This document shows positions 11,790 to 23,113 of a DNA stretch of 44,671 nt, in pieces. The notes under the pieces were generated by a model. That model worked only from the letters and a program-made list of their open reading frames with translations, searched no databases and was not told where the DNA came from. Each line of letters starts with the position of its first letter. The first letter of the stretch is position 1. This stretch comes from Brachionus koreanus (Eukaryota; Rotifera; Eurotatoria; Ploima; Brachionidae), in the NCBI GenBank assembly GCA_016987375.1, contig PJRA01000048.1, forward strand, positions 967,969-1,012,639, in the 5' to 3' direction. A program made the position numbers and the translations under genes.

Positions 11790-13110
11790 TCGCAGCTGAA
11801 AAGATCGAGAGTTAATTTGCTTAATTCAAAATATGCATGTGGTTTTGACAGTATATCGAACAAGGTCTTAAAAAATTTATCCATAAAAAAATTTTAATAT
11901 TTTAATTAATCACTAAAACTTGGTTTCATCCAAGCGAATGGAAAAAAGTCAAGATAATTATGATTGTTAAAAAAGGATAAACCAATTGACCAAGTATCTT
12001 TTTATAGACAAATTTTACTGCTAAACTTTATGGCAAAAATCCAAAAATGAGCTGAATCATGTTCAATACTCCCCGAGTCACAGCCTGACTTCATACAAGA
12101 TCATATTTACCTAATCAATCATTTTTTAATAAATGGTTTCAGCTAAAAGGAATTAACTGGTGCTATATTTTTTGACTTAGAAAAAGCCTTCGATAAGAAA
12201 TCTCACATTGGCAACATTGGTAACATTAGGTTTAAAAACAAGCCTCCTAAATTGGATAAAAACTTTTAAAACAACCGAACTTTTGAAGTTTTCCAAAATG
12301 AATCATATAGCCAAAGCTTATCAAAAAAGGTGTCCCACAAAAAAGTTGTATATAACCTATTATCTTCATATTATTTTTTAGCGATATAACAAGAAGCCTT
12401 CCGACAGATGTCAAAGTTGCCCTTTTTGCATAAGACCTTATCATTTGGTATACTAATAAGTCAAAAAGAAAATTGAAACAATAACTACAAAAATCAAGTT
12501 TGTAAAAAATGGGGTGTAAAATTAATATTTCATAAAATTTGCTACTCGGTCTTCACACCAGCAGGCCTGATAAGAAACTACCATAACAAATATTCTATGC
12601 AATTAAAAATTGAAAATTAAGAAATTGCTCTCGATCCTACTCCGACCTGTATTAAGCTTTATCCAAAGCTAAAATACAATCATCTTTCAACGATATCATC
12701 AAAAAAGTCTTGCCGAAAGTCAACATTATTCAAAAAATTAAAGGATTCAAATGAAAGAAGTCAATAGCTATAAACAAGACTCTTTACAAATCATTAATAA
12801 AATCTTTTCTTGATTTTTGTTTTATTATATTACAATGCAGCACCCAAAGAATTAAAAAAGACATACAGAATAAAATTCTCAAGATAATGTTTTTTTTTTT
12901 CTACTGAAAATGAGTATAGACACAATCCATAACACTCTAAAAATTGAAAAAATCGATGATAGAAATTCGTAATTTTCCTGCAAAACAATTCACCCCGAAA
13001 TATACCACATTTTAAAATCCTCTAGACACCCTATTTTAAACAACTACAAATGGGAGGGCTGAAAAGAGGGCTTAGAATAACCGCTCAAAACTGCCCTGGA
13101 TTTCGCATCT
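11790..13110 (+). pseudogene. Decayed LINE (CR1/Jockey-like) reverse transcriptase
   Basis: Seen in scattered plus-strand frames in the correct order for a non-LTR polymerase: FDSISNKVLKNLS (about 11845-11880), SEWKKVKIIMI (about 11935-11965), motif A TGAIFFDLEKAFDK (about 12157-12196), SLSKKGVPQ (about 12315-12340), the catalytic FADD position read as F-A-stop-D (about 12426-12437), then LYKSLIKSLF-like and CSTQRIKKDIQNKILKIMF blocks (12780-12890). A late IHNTLKIEKIDDR block follows near 12925-12965. Many stops and frame changes mean it is long dead. The composition is slightly richer in G+C than the spacer around it. No tail repeat or target duplication could be fixed. Confidence 0.85.
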
Positions 13111-14301
13111 AAATTATTTTTTATACATATAATCAGATGAGAAAGAAATTGCAGCATAAATATGATTCTTATTAAATTATCTTTGAAATTAAAATTAAAA
13201 ATAAATAAAAATGATTAGTATAAATATGCATTGCAAATAAACTTTTGCATGAATTATCTTAAGAAATTTTACCATAATATAATTTCTAAATTAATCTTTC
13301 ATTTCTTTATTTTCACTTAAATGTTAATTGACTATAAGACAATATATAACTAATTTGAGAAAAAAATGTTCTGGTTTGAAGGCCGGGTGATCAGAAACCA
13401 AATTTTTTTGTTCATCTAACCTTACTTTTTTAGGGATTTTATAAAAATATTTTTACTTTTAAAGAATTAAAGTATCATTTTATTTTTTTTTACAAATCAA
13501 CATTATGATAACTAATTTTTTTAATTCACAATAATTTTTTTTGACTTAAATTCTAAAAAATCAAAAAATATTAAGAGGGGTCCGAACAATTTGTTCAGAA
13601 TTTTGTCTTGTTTTTAAATATGCAAAAAAAATAGGGGTCTTGTAGCAAACCGCAGAGGAAATACAAAAAACTGAAAAAAAAACTCGAAATTTTACCATAT
13701 TTTGACCAAGATCTTGGTAAATTTACAGCATAATATCTCAAATCAACATACTATTTTATGTTGATTTGATATAGGGGTTTATAGGGGTAAAAATTTTTTT
13801 CTCACCAAAAAAAACTTTTATATTTCTAGGTTGTGCAGATCAATATTTTAAAGTCGGTTCTTTGAAATTCAGATAGTGCGGTAGTATCGCTACTCGCGAA
13901 CCTTAATCTTAATAAAATTTTTATATCAAAATTATTTTTTATTTTCTAATTATGATCTATCAAAAGTATCAAAATAATTTTTTTATTAACAAACCTATAA
14001 AAATAAAGATTGTTCAATTAGATTTTAAAAGTAAAAAATTTGTTAATGAAATACCTTAAAAACTAAAATTAAAAAAAGAAACTAATAAATTAAAAAAAAA
14101 AATCAATTTATTGAATTTCTAATATTTGATTGAAGGTTTTATTTTATTAATTTTTCGGCAAGGTAAAATTTTTTTCTATATTTATTAATAAAAATTCACT
14201 AACAAGTTAACAATTTCGATTAAATTCTACCACCTTTTTTATTTTTTAATTTTATTGAAAAAATTCAACACAACATCTTATACATTTAAAATCTCAAAAA
14301 G
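13111..14301. other. A+T-rich spacer with one perfect hairpin
   Basis: No gene was seen. A perfect 13-bp inverted repeat with a 6-base loop lies at 13738-13769. Two runs of TAGGGGT follow within 30 bases of it. Confidence 0.5.
13738..13769. repeat. Perfect 13-bp inverted repeat (hairpin)
   Basis: Arms 13738-13750 and 13757-13769 are exact reverse complements with a 6-base spacer. Function unknown; possibly the centre of a miniature transposon. Confidence 0.7.
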
Positions 14302-14883
14302 ATGAAGATTTTTATTATTTTTTTAGCTCTATCCAGAATATTTTGTCTGAATAGCGATGAGCAATATTCAAAGATTCTAGCACAAACAAATAGATTTATC
14401 ATCATATTAGATTTGAGTCATGGATTTAGTCAAATTAAATTGGATGTTTTAAAATCGGATTTAATTGATTTTATAGACCAAGTCTTTGAAAAAGAAGAAG
14501 AGGTCAGTCTAACTTTAATGGCCATAACACAAGAGTTGAGAATAATTGATTTTCAAAATTTTGGGGATAAAACCAGAATACTGAGAGAAATAAACGGATT
14601 GGAGGCGAACATTGAAAGTAAACAGCCAAAGTTCTTTAGAATTTGCCTAGAACTAGCCAGATGGTTAATAAAAAGCACTACTGGCAATCGTGATACTCTA
14701 ATTCTGATTTCAAAAGCAGATTATCAACTAAGAGACTTGATATCATTCAGAAAAATAATTAACAAGCTGAAAAATTTATCAAAATTGCTAATTATTAACA
14801 ATCACTTATTGGATACTTTTAATAGCAAAATTTTGGTGTCAAATGAACAAAATTATGTTTCATCTCTAAGAGAATTGTGGTAA
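14302..14883 (+). CDS. Secreted von Willebrand factor A-like protein
   Basis: Single exon, 193 residues. Seen: an N-terminal signal peptide (MKIFIIFLALSRIFC, cleavage probably after Cys15), then one domain with the alternating strand/helix pattern of a vWA (integrin I-like) fold. Strand FIIILDLS lies at residues 32-39, carrying a D-x-S-x-G version of the metal-site motif (Asp37, Ser39, Gly41, where the canonical motif has a third Ser). Amphipathic helices and strands VSLTLMAI (68-75), TLILISKAD (132-140) and KLLIIN (161-166) follow. Known: vWA domains bind protein ligands, often through a metal ion. Loss of the third MIDAS residue suggests weak or absent metal binding (inference). There is no transmembrane segment or other domain, so it is probably secreted or luminal. 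The start is the first ATG, directly before the signal peptide. AATAAA sequences follow within about 70 bases. Assignment is by pattern, not by close homology. Confidence 0.65.
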   Translation: MKIFIIFLALSRIFCLNSDEQYSKILAQTNRFIIILDLSHGFSQIKLDVLKSDLIDFIDQVFEKEEEVSLTLMAITQELRIIDFQNFGDKTRILREINGLEANIESKQPKFFRICLELARWLIKSTTGNRDTLILISKADYQLRDLISFRKIINKLKNLSKLLIINNHLLDTFNSKILVSNEQNYVSSLRELW

Positions 14884-15499
14884 CAAAAAACAAAATATCA
14901 GTAGTTTAAAATAAATAGATTAAGATTTTTTTTTCAAATAAAATTTAATAAAATTTTTGTTTGATTTAGAATAAAAATTTTTTTATCTCTCTAAAATTTT
15001 TGTATTTCATTCAAATATTTCAGCTTTTCTTATCTTCTAATAAAATTTTCTGTATTAACATGGTCTATATCATTAATTATTCATCTTTTTAACACAAAAA
15101 AAAAACAGTAATTGTAAACTGATAGTCAAAGATTAGTAAAAAATTATCAAAAATGTTGATATATTTAAATTATTTCTAGTTTTTTTTTTGTTTTAATTTT
15201 ATAAAATTTAATTAATGAAATTATTTTTTGAGATAATATTGAAGTGTAGGGAATTTTGGAACAATAGACGAAAAAAAGATTATAATTCAAATAATTTTTT
15301 TGCTAGGGCTATAATTCGTTGGTTAAAATGTATCAGCTGATGAAAACTATGTATTTGTCCAATGCTTATATTGCTCAAAAAACTTGCATTGATTTGACAG
15401 AAATTAAATTTTTGAATTTGCTTGGTTGCTCTATGCTAGTTGTACTTTTTCTAGTGTTCTTTTGTTTTCTTTCATGTAAAGATTCCAATCATTAACTAC
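14884..15499. other. A+T-rich spacer
   Basis: It holds the polyadenylation region of the vWA-like gene (AATAAA about 14911 and 14938). After that I see nothing, except that the part from about 15240 may be the 3' untranslated tail of the LINE remnant that follows. Confidence 0.4.
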
Positions 15500-16490
15500 A
15501 CATTCATTAAGATGTCAAACAAATGAAATATAAAGGAGATTATAAGTACATTCGTGTACAACAATTTAAAATTTTTACCAAACATTTCCTAAAATTCTGG
15601 TTAAGGCTAACTCAGAATGGACTTAATAAGAAATACTTTAATTTAATTTTTGTTTTGTTCTGTATTGATAGCTTAGGCAAAGGGCTTTCAATATCAAGCT
15701 TATCTGAGCTATTTGGTATCTTGGTTTCTTGTGAAAATTTAATTTAGTGCATTAACCAATTTTTACCTTTTACAATAACATAAATTTTGACCACATTGAT
15801 GAGGTCCTATGAAAAAAGTAATGTTATTTTTGGAATGCTGAACTGAATAAAGACCATACATTTCTAAACGGTTAATTATTTCATTAAAGCTGTTCCCTTC
15901 AAGCTTTACATTTAAAAGTTTTGTGATAGAAATATAATAACTCTCAGCTAATTTATAAATTGGTTCTTTTGAAAAATAGCATAAAAGCGTTGAGCAGTAA
16001 TCAAAATACGGGACGATAAAGATCTTAAAAACCTGGACCTTTAATAAAGTAGCAAGATTGGATATTCTTTGAGCTTAAAAAGCACTATTTCGCATATAAA
16101 AAAGCAATTAAACTTAAATAGAAAATAATTACCTATTAACCTGCAGTGATAAATTAAATGCATATTTAGTGAAGTTAAGATCTTGATCAATTATGAAACC
16201 TAATAAAAAGAGTTCCTTAACAAATAAGATATCATCATCACATAATCTTTTCTCGATACAATTTTTTCTTATTTTCAAATATCAAACAAAAAAATTTTGA
16301 CCAGTTTATATCAATTCTGTTAAAAATAAACCATTCATTTAAACTTTTTGTTACAAAATTTAATTTTATCAAGGCTGTCTCAAGATCTTTATCAAAGATA
16401 CTTATTGTTTTATCATGTTGCTAGAATAGATGATGAAAATAGTAGGTGCAAAACAAATTCGTTGTGGCTTAGACAGGCTTTGACGAAGAA
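15500..16490 (-). pseudogene. LINE reverse transcriptase remnant, C-terminal part
   Basis: Minus-strand frames give, in order: SLNEWFIFNRI (about 16355-16320), a GFIIDQDLNFTKYAF-like block (about 16205-16160), RISNLATLLKVQVFKIFIVP (about 16070-16010) and FDYCSTLLCYFSKEP (about 16005-15960). ITKLLNVKLEGNSFNEII (about 15930-15880) and LEMYGLYSVQH follow. This is the thumb and carboxy-terminal region of a CR1/Jockey-like non-LTR polymerase. The metal-binding FADD box is not recognisable and frameshifts and stops are common. The likely C-terminal tail runs to about 15500. It differs in sequence from the LINEs at 1-459 and 11790-13110 and lies opposite to the latter. Confidence 0.8.
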
Positions 16491-16793
16491 GATGATTCGT
16501 TTTCAAAAAACTTAAAAAGTTTGGCTGTTGAACTAATTTTTCATTCAATTCAAGAGCCCTGTTCTGTCACTCAGTGATTCTAGTTTTTCAATATTGCTAC
16601 TGTGACACGTCTTATCAAAGAATTTTATTCGAAATTATAATAGACTTTAATAAGTTCTTTGAATTAAGATTTCCTAAAATTTTACACTACCTTCTAAATT
16701 AAAGATTTAACAAATTCTAATAAAAATTATAAATTAATAAAATTAAAAGATATACGAATAAAAATTTATTTCTAATTAAATAATTTATCTAAT
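16491..16793. other. Spacer downstream of the carboxypeptidase gene
   Basis: No gene was seen. Its right end holds minus-strand AATAAA signals for the S28 peptidase, one overlapping the stop region and one at about 16766-16771. Confidence 0.4.
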
Positions 16794-18387
16794 TTATTGG
16801 TTTAACCATTCTGAAATTTTGTCATCAATTTTTTGTCTGGCTTGTTTTAGCGAGATTAGATCTCGGTCACTGGCAGGGTACATATCGGCACAATGAGCTG
16901 TTCCTTTGATGAAAATAGTGTCTGTAAACATATTAGGCGGTTTAGCTGTAAAACCAAGTGCATGCCACGGATCAATTTCACCATTTACAAAAACCACGCG
17001 TGAGCCTTCATAAATATAACCACCATAGTTTGTGTTTGTGTCCAAAACAGATCTTTCCAAAAGCCTTATGTCATAATCAGGTCCGTAAATGTCCTTGCAT
17101 TGCTTAATATAAAATTCAGCCGGTACTGTTTGGCCAAATGGATGTTTTGTTGAATCAGTTGATTGAAAAAAGCCAAATTCGATGCAAGTTTGGTAGGTCC
17201 ATTGACGACCGCCGACGGCAGCCTCGGCATCCCAAGAAGTCTGCTGCAATTCATTTATGAATTTTGTATACGATATGTCTAAACATTTTTGTCCGAATTC
17301 CTGCAAAAATATATCGTTTACAGCTGCATACCTTGTCAGCGGATCTCCAATGCTTTCCTGGGCCATGGTATCACACAACAAATCAATAGTTATCGAAGTA
17401 TTGCTTGACAAACGATTGTCTTTATTGTATTGAACAGCTTCTTCAAAATTTCCCGAAACAGCTGAATAAAAGTTGGTCACATCATCATCTGAGTCAATTG
17501 GATCACAGGTGCGGAATAATTTTTGCAGAGTTAGTCGGCCACCTGCGGTTTTCATTAAGTCTTGTATTTGGCTTGTAGCTTTAGAAATATAACGCGGACA
17601 ATTGGCAGAATACAAAGCCAATGACTTATTAACTACTACTAAATAATCGGTAAAATTGACCAAGGCCAACATTGGCGCCGATGAGCTCACTGCGCCATAG
17701 ACTAGATGAGGATACTTAAGTCTGAACCAAGCGCTCAAAGACCCGGGATACGAGCCGCCAAAAGAAATCCATCTATTCTGGTCAGTCAAATTGAAACTAG
17801 AGTGAATAAATTGACGGAATGTGGCCAGATCAGCCAAACCTTGTTCGCTGCTTAGGTACTTTAAGTTATCTGTGGACATGTCTTCAGTTGGACGACTTTT
17901 TCCATAAAATCTATGCTCTAACATCACTAATAATGCATTCTTTAGAAAAAAATAATATTTATTTCTAAAAAAATTTTATAAAAAAATAATTTTTTATTAC
18001 ATATTTTTTGGCCAATTCTACCCAGTTGCCTTTTACCATCCAGATTGGATTTTCCTCGCCCTCACCACCAATCATCAGGAATACAGGCCCTGATTGACGT
18101 CTAAAAAACTGATCGTTTACCCAATAGCGCTAATAAAATAATAAAATTATTAAACACTAAAAATGTAAAATTGATTGTACTTGTTTCCAAGTGCGCTTAT
18201 CTGCTTCTTTAAAATGATCTAATTCTTGGTCATAGTATAAATCTGTAATATTGTTTTGTATTTTAAATGTGTTTATTTTTTCGGAGATTTTAAAAAAACG
18301 GCGTCCTCGAAAAAATTTGTTCAAAGACTCACCATAGCTCAATGCTGTTAAAAAAATTGTAAAGATTAAAATTTGCTTGGCAATCAT
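16794..18387 (-). CDS. Serine carboxypeptidase, S28 family (PRSS16/K12H4.7-like)
   Basis: Three exons (18387-18181, 18129-18001, 17939-16794) with short GT-AG introns, all phase 0, join to a 493-residue protein. Seen: signal peptide (residues 1 to about 20), the family entry motif YYDQELDHF (51-59), RYWVND (70-75), GPVFLMIGGEGE (83-94), then LEHRFYGKSRP. The nucleophile elbow is GGSYPGS with Ser175, Asp435 lies in NGEIDPWHALG, and His461 in KGTAHCADMYP. The catalytic triad is complete. Known: S28 enzymes (lysosomal Pro-X carboxypeptidase, DPP7, PRSS16) cleave after proline in the lysosome, endosome or outside the cell. Length and motif spacing match the PRSS16/K12H4.7 branch. Several N-glycosylation sites are present. 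Substrate preference cannot be read from the sequence. The ORF in the last exon alone lacks the N-terminus; the upstream exons supply it. Confidence 0.93.
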
Positions 18388-19854
18388 TTTGAAGTAATTC
18401 TTTTTTAAATTAAAAATATTTCTCTTTGAATTTATAAACGCATTTTAGAAAAAAAAAATTAAAAATCATATGATTTTCTTTATATCACATGATTAATTTT
18501 TTTTTATTAATATTAAATTTTCTTTTTTTTTTTAAATGTCTTTTAAAGAACTAAAAATCTAAACAAAAATTTAGTGATTAAATTTTTATCATTATCTTCG
18601 AAATAAATGACCTAAAAAATTATTTTATTCTTTAAAGCAAAGCGTAGCAAAAACTTAAACTTATTGATAAAATATGCTCTCAAATTGATGAGATAATGAT
18701 AAAGTATATTTAGTGACTGTTAAGTTGAAAAGATTTATTTCAACTCGTTAACTGAGATAAAAATATGATAAAAAATAAAAAACAGTATATTTAAGTTTAG
18801 ACGATAATTTTCACATTCGCTGAATTGAATAAAGCCTTAGAAAAATTTTTTAATACTTAAAGTACCAAGGCAGTAAGGCCCTGATTGACGGCCCAGTTTT
18901 CCTTGATTTTGGCTTTTTCAGATCGAAAAAAGCTTGAAAATTGACAAAAAAATATTATGTCAAAAAGCAAATATTTCTGGTCTTTTTTTAAGACAAATGC
19001 AATTATCTTAACATTCAAAAGCGGGAGGGATTTTTCGGTACATTTTATTTGACTCGTTTTTTCAATGAAAATAATTTTTTTTATTGTAAAGATTAAAAAA
19101 TTTTATAATATTTTTGATTTAAAATATGATTGAAAGAAAAAATTTTAAAAAATGATTTGATTTATTGAATTTTTGAGTTTTCCACAAGAAAAAGCTTTAA
19201 TATAGAGAAAAAAAATTCTTTAAATTTATCGAATAATTTTTTTTAATTAATTATGACATTTAATTTTTAAATTAAAATTTAAACCTAAAAAAAATGTAAC
19301 TAATAAAATTTTTTTTTAAATTTCATGTCAAGTGACTTTGAAAAAACTTTAAAATTACTTTTTTTTTTTACTTTTGCACAAATCCGGTCTTTAGCATGTT
19401 AATAAAAGGCCATTTATTCAAATAAGTCCTTAATTAGATTTAGAAATAAAATAGGCCTTATTCATGCATTTAAAATAAAAACCAGACCTTTGTTAGGTAA
19501 ATCAAAGCTAGATGGCTAAATTGTCGCCGAAGTTTATATATTCGGTTTGGAATTAAATGAACAGAAGAATGATCGTGATCAACTAAACAAACTACTGTTC
19601 ACAAAACTTGTAATTGTTCTAATTAAAACAATAAATATTATTATAAAACACTTCCTCTTTAAGAAGACTAAACCGGAAAGGCTAATCAACAAGCAAGTGT
19701 CCTTGTTTCAAAGACTGATTTATTTAAATTGAATAAAAAGTTTATTTCTTTAAGAAAAATAAAATAATAGCTTTGATTAATTAGAAAAATTAAACACTGA
19801 AAAATTTAAATCAAATCTTTTAAATTTTTTAACAAAATCTATAACCTCATTTCT
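18388..19854. other. A+T-rich spacer with a dispersed repeat copy
   Basis: Upstream region of the S28 peptidase gene. No exon was seen. From about 19015 it carries a copy of a diverged dispersed repeat whose partner is near 26032. A short open stretch at 19547-19732 lacks a proper ATG and was not called. Confidence 0.5.
19015..19133 (+). repeat. Dispersed repeat, copy 1
   Basis: A block beginning CAAAAGCGGGAGGGATTTTT and continuing through TCGTTTTTTCAATGAAAATA resembles 26032-26140 in the same orientation. The similarity is imperfect with indels and weaker beyond these limits. Probably an old transposon-derived repeat. Confidence 0.5.
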
Positions 19855-20130
19855 CAACCGGGCTGGGAACCCACTATGGCAGAGTTATGACTAGCGCTTT
19901 GCACCAAGAAGCTCGTGGGACTTTCATCATAAACAGTGCCACTCGTCCGAGCACTCTAAATTGCCTGCGAACTTGTCAAATATTTACAACTAGCTTGGAA
20001 CCACAAACCAAGCGACATTTCTCACAAAGAGAAATACCTTAATTTTAAGCTTTCAAAGTTATGTCTATCTTCAAATGGTCATGTTGATTCCCTTGATCAA
20101 GAGAACACACTATTTGTCCTTTAACAGGCA
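19855..20130 (+). pseudogene. Coding-like, G+C-richer patch of unknown origin
   Basis: The composition jumps to near half G+C between about 19855 and 20040, unlike the spacer. One plus-strand frame reads LCTKKLVGLSS, stop, TVPLVRAL, stop, IACELVKYLQLAWNHKPSDI and on to LSSNGHVDSLDQENT before another stop at about 20119-20121. The amino-acid content looks protein-like but the stops break it. I do not recognise the family. It could be a gene fragment, a decayed transposon ORF or an unrecognised RNA. Confidence 0.3.
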
Positions 20131-20322
20131 TTAATAGAAACTAAAGAATTGATATATCAATATATATTTTTATTAGAAAAAGCAACCACTATTCAATAAA
20201 AAGAAAATAATTTAAATACAACAAATTATATTGAAACTAGTGACAACTTATTTAATTAGACAAAATTTGAATAATTAATTAAGGATTAATAAGGCAAACT
20301 AGAATATAAACTTGGTTTTTAT

Positions 20323-20409
20323 TCACACGTTAACAGGGTCTGTTGAACAATCTCTTGCTCCTTTTGGATATCATGCTGGATGATGGTCGAAGCCAAAGCA
20401 CTTGGGACC
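20323..20409 (-). CDS. Orphan terminal exon, unrecognised
   Basis: A minus-strand acceptor (TTTGCCTTTGCAG) is followed by an open frame beginning VPSALASTIIQHDIQKEQEI and ending TLLTCE, stop, with AATAAA overlapping the stop. The base composition is close to half G+C against a very A+T-rich background, as for the other real exons here. No matching upstream exon was found on the minus strand to 24279, and a miniature transposon lies directly upstream (20533-20827). It may be the last exon of a gene with a long intron, or the relic of a gene disrupted by insertions. A second frame is also open, so the frame call is not certain. Confidence 0.35.
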
Positions 20410-20532
20410 TGCAAAGGCAAAGTTACAAAGGCATTTGTTTATTTAATTAGTATATTTTTTTATTTTTGTATTTTGAAATTTATGGAATGAAAGAATAAAT
20501 TGAAAATACCTTGTCTATTTATACACTGTTAA

Positions 20533-20827
20533 AAATATTGTGAAATTTCATACAAAACTTCCAATACAAAGAGTAAAAAAATTTATAAGCTTTTTTATAA
20601 TGGTCTAAGATTTTTCTGCATATGAAACAAAGTGAAACAACTATTGTTTCATCTACTGCGGAAGTCTGCAAAACATGTGCAAATCGATTGCGATTTATTT
20701 TCAATATTTTTTATTAAGTGTAATTTTGCATAATTTGCACAGGTTTAGCAGACTTCCGCAGTACGTGAAACACCACTTGTTTCACTACTTTTTGTATTGG
20801 AAATTTTGTATGAAATTTCACAATAAC
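20533..20827. mobile_element. MITE with 40-bp terminal inverted repeats
   Basis: Arms 20536-20575 and 20786-20825 are inverted repeats with two mismatches. A second, perfect 16-bp inverted pair lies inside (20654-20669 and 20748-20763), as do short TGAAACAA...TTGTTTCA palindromes. The flanks carry an 8-base near-direct repeat (20525-20532 and 20828-20835, one mismatch), which fits a hAT-type 8-bp target duplication. There is no coding capacity; open frames here are shadows of the repeat. A partial relative lies at 41971-42060. Confidence 0.75.
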
Positions 20828-20835
20828 TCTGTTAA

Positions 20836-22906
20836 GTTGGTTAAATTAACTCTTATTTTAAAAAAAAATTTTTAAACAAGAATTTTTTTAATTTTTTTCA
20901 TTTCACGGCTTTTTTTCATTGCTTTTTTAGCAACACTAATTTACACCTATTTTCGACTCTCAGTCAATAAAACAGGTGCAATCATCTTAAAACTATTTAA
21001 GAATTTAGCCTGTTAATTCAGTTTAAAATTTTTATAGTTTGTTTCTTATAATTTTAATGAAATTGATTAAATGAGTAATAGAATAAAATTATTTTTGAAT
21101 ACTAGAATGAAATTTTATTCGGAATAAAATTTCATTCTAGTATTCTGTTAATTTAACTTATCGCATAATTATTAATTCATTTTTAATATGATTTTGAGTA
21201 TTTTTTTTCGTTTTTGAAGCCTGTTTTATTGTTTTTTCTAATAAAATTTTAAAAAGCAAAAAAATATCGTTTTATCAAATTGAAAATATTGGCATTTCTA
21301 CTGGGGCATCAAAATGAACTTATTGACGCTTCTTTTTGAAATATAAATCTCTCAAATGCACACTTGAATAAACAAAATGCATTCTAGCTTATTATATATA
21401 TATATATATTCGTTTTGAATTTCATATTTGTATTTGCTGATAGATTTGATTAATTTTGAATATTAATAAAATTACCATATGCTAATGGTCATCCAAAATG
21501 CAATATCAAATTTAGCAAATATTTACATATCATGTATCAAATAATTAGATAATCTTAGGATATTTTTAACGAGTTTTTTCTCACTGGTTAGCGAGATTTA
21601 GCTCTGTATGAATTCCCATAGATATTGAATCCCCACCGTTTTATTGCACAATCATTTTTCTTTCGCTTCATTTCTTCTCATCACATACCAGACCATTTTG
21701 AACTCTAAATATTTCTATTTATTAACCAGTTTTGTTCAAACTATCCATTAAATAGTAAAAATCGATTTTTTAATTGCAAATTTAGTCGAACTTGGTTGAC
21801 CTCAGAAAGCTTGTCAAGCCATATTACTTTCATACACTTTTCAGTTTCCATGACTAATCATACATTGTTTTTCTAATGTACACTTTGTCGGCATTTAATT
21901 CCTAATCCGCTTGAGATCAAATGCAAATGTTTCAGTTTTGCTTCACTTTTTCGTAAAAACCCAAACACACTTTCAAACATTAATTCAAATTTAAATCATA
22001 AAGTATTCTAAAAATACATTCAAAATCAATTTTAATTTTCTAAGAGAATTTTTTTTTCTAGTTAGAGCAGACTTTTAAAGTGTTTGTCTATGTTTATTTG
22101 GGCAGTGAAAATTAAAGTTTTTTTTTTCATGCTAGATTTTTTATCAAAAGGGTCGAGAATAAAAAAGCTTTTGTCGTTCAAATTTGAAGTATTGTTCAGA
22201 TTAATTGAGAAAAGTTTAAGTATTCTACAATAAAAATTCAAATATAAAATTAGTCTTCTGACTTTTTTCATTTAGTATACAGGCTTTTTTTGCTTAATAT
22301 AAACAAGAGAAAATGGTCAATGATTTTTTTTTTAATATGTTGGCTATAAGCCAAAATATCATTTATTCAGGGCTATTTAATCAAGTGTCATTGTTTATTT
22401 TTCAATTTTGAATTGAATCAAAAATTTGCTAAAAACATTATATTTAAAATTATATGGATTATAGCCAAATAAACAGATTGAATTACTTCTAGTTTTTTTA
22501 TGACTATATTTTTTAGTATTTTTTTTTTCTAAGAGAGATAAATTAAAAACTATCAAGTACCAGTAATTGACGTTTTAAGCTTGTTATTTATAGGTTTTAA
22601 ATATTTTTTTATAGATAAGAAAAACAAAATTAATAAAATAGTGAAATTTTTTTCATTTTTCTCTTATATTAATTTAAGATTGATAAAAAAAAATTTTCAC
22701 TTGTATAAATTAATTTCTTTTATTAAATTTTTTTGTCGATTGACCAACAATTCTGTTTCGTAGCATTAAAAAAATGAAGAAAAAATCTTCTTCTATGTTG
22801 GTCAAGTTTTACCATTTTAATTATTTTCAGAAAGACTTTTATTCAAAGGATGAATTAGAAAAAGGTCAAATTCAAAGAAATTTAATTTATAATTTTTATG
22901 AATATA
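20836..22906. other. A+T-rich spacer
   Basis: No gene was recognised. Contents include the 49-base palindrome at 21097-21145 and a short (TA)n run near 21393-21409. Two somewhat more balanced stretches (21580-21690, 21780-21960) show no exon I could support. Confidence 0.5.
21097..21145. repeat. Perfect 24-bp palindrome with 1-base spacer
   Basis: Arms 21097-21120 and 21122-21145 are exact reverse complements separated by one G. This length cannot be expected by chance at this composition. Probably the core of a miniature inverted-repeat element or a DNA-repair-generated palindrome. Confidence 0.85.
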
Positions 22907-22914
22907 GAATGTTT

Positions 22915-23105
22915 GGCAAAGTGAAAATAATTTTACTTTTTTACATTTTCCTATTTTTAGATTTTTTTGTGCTATGATTCAGAAAATTTTTAGTCTTTTA
23001 AGGTTTACAAAATAATTTGAGAGAGTTTTTTTAATTTTCTGAAAAATTACACAAAAACTCTAAAAATAAGAAAATTTAAAAATGTAAAATTATTTTCATT
23101 TTGTC
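22915..23105. mobile_element. MITE family A, copy 1, with 8-bp target duplication
   Basis: A 191-bp element whose ends are inverted repeats starting GGCAAA(A/G)TGAAAATAATTTT. The arms extend about 60 bp imperfectly, so almost the whole element folds back. It is flanked by GAATGTTT (22907-22914) and TAATGTTT (23106-23113), 7 of 8 identical, as expected of hAT-type target duplication. It is closely related to the copy at 29014-29205. It has no coding capacity. Confidence 0.85.
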
Positions 23106-23113
23106 TAATGTTT

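Noticed and set aside
12247..12444. 65-codon minus-strand frame
   Set aside because: Antisense to the decayed LINE, whose plus-strand motifs appear in the correct order.
15523..15747. 74-codon plus-strand frame
   Set aside because: Opposite the tail of the minus-strand LINE remnant; no domain or signal peptide.
22774..22977. 67-codon plus-strand frame
   Set aside because: Runs into the MITE at 22915; its hydrophobic end is repeat sequence.
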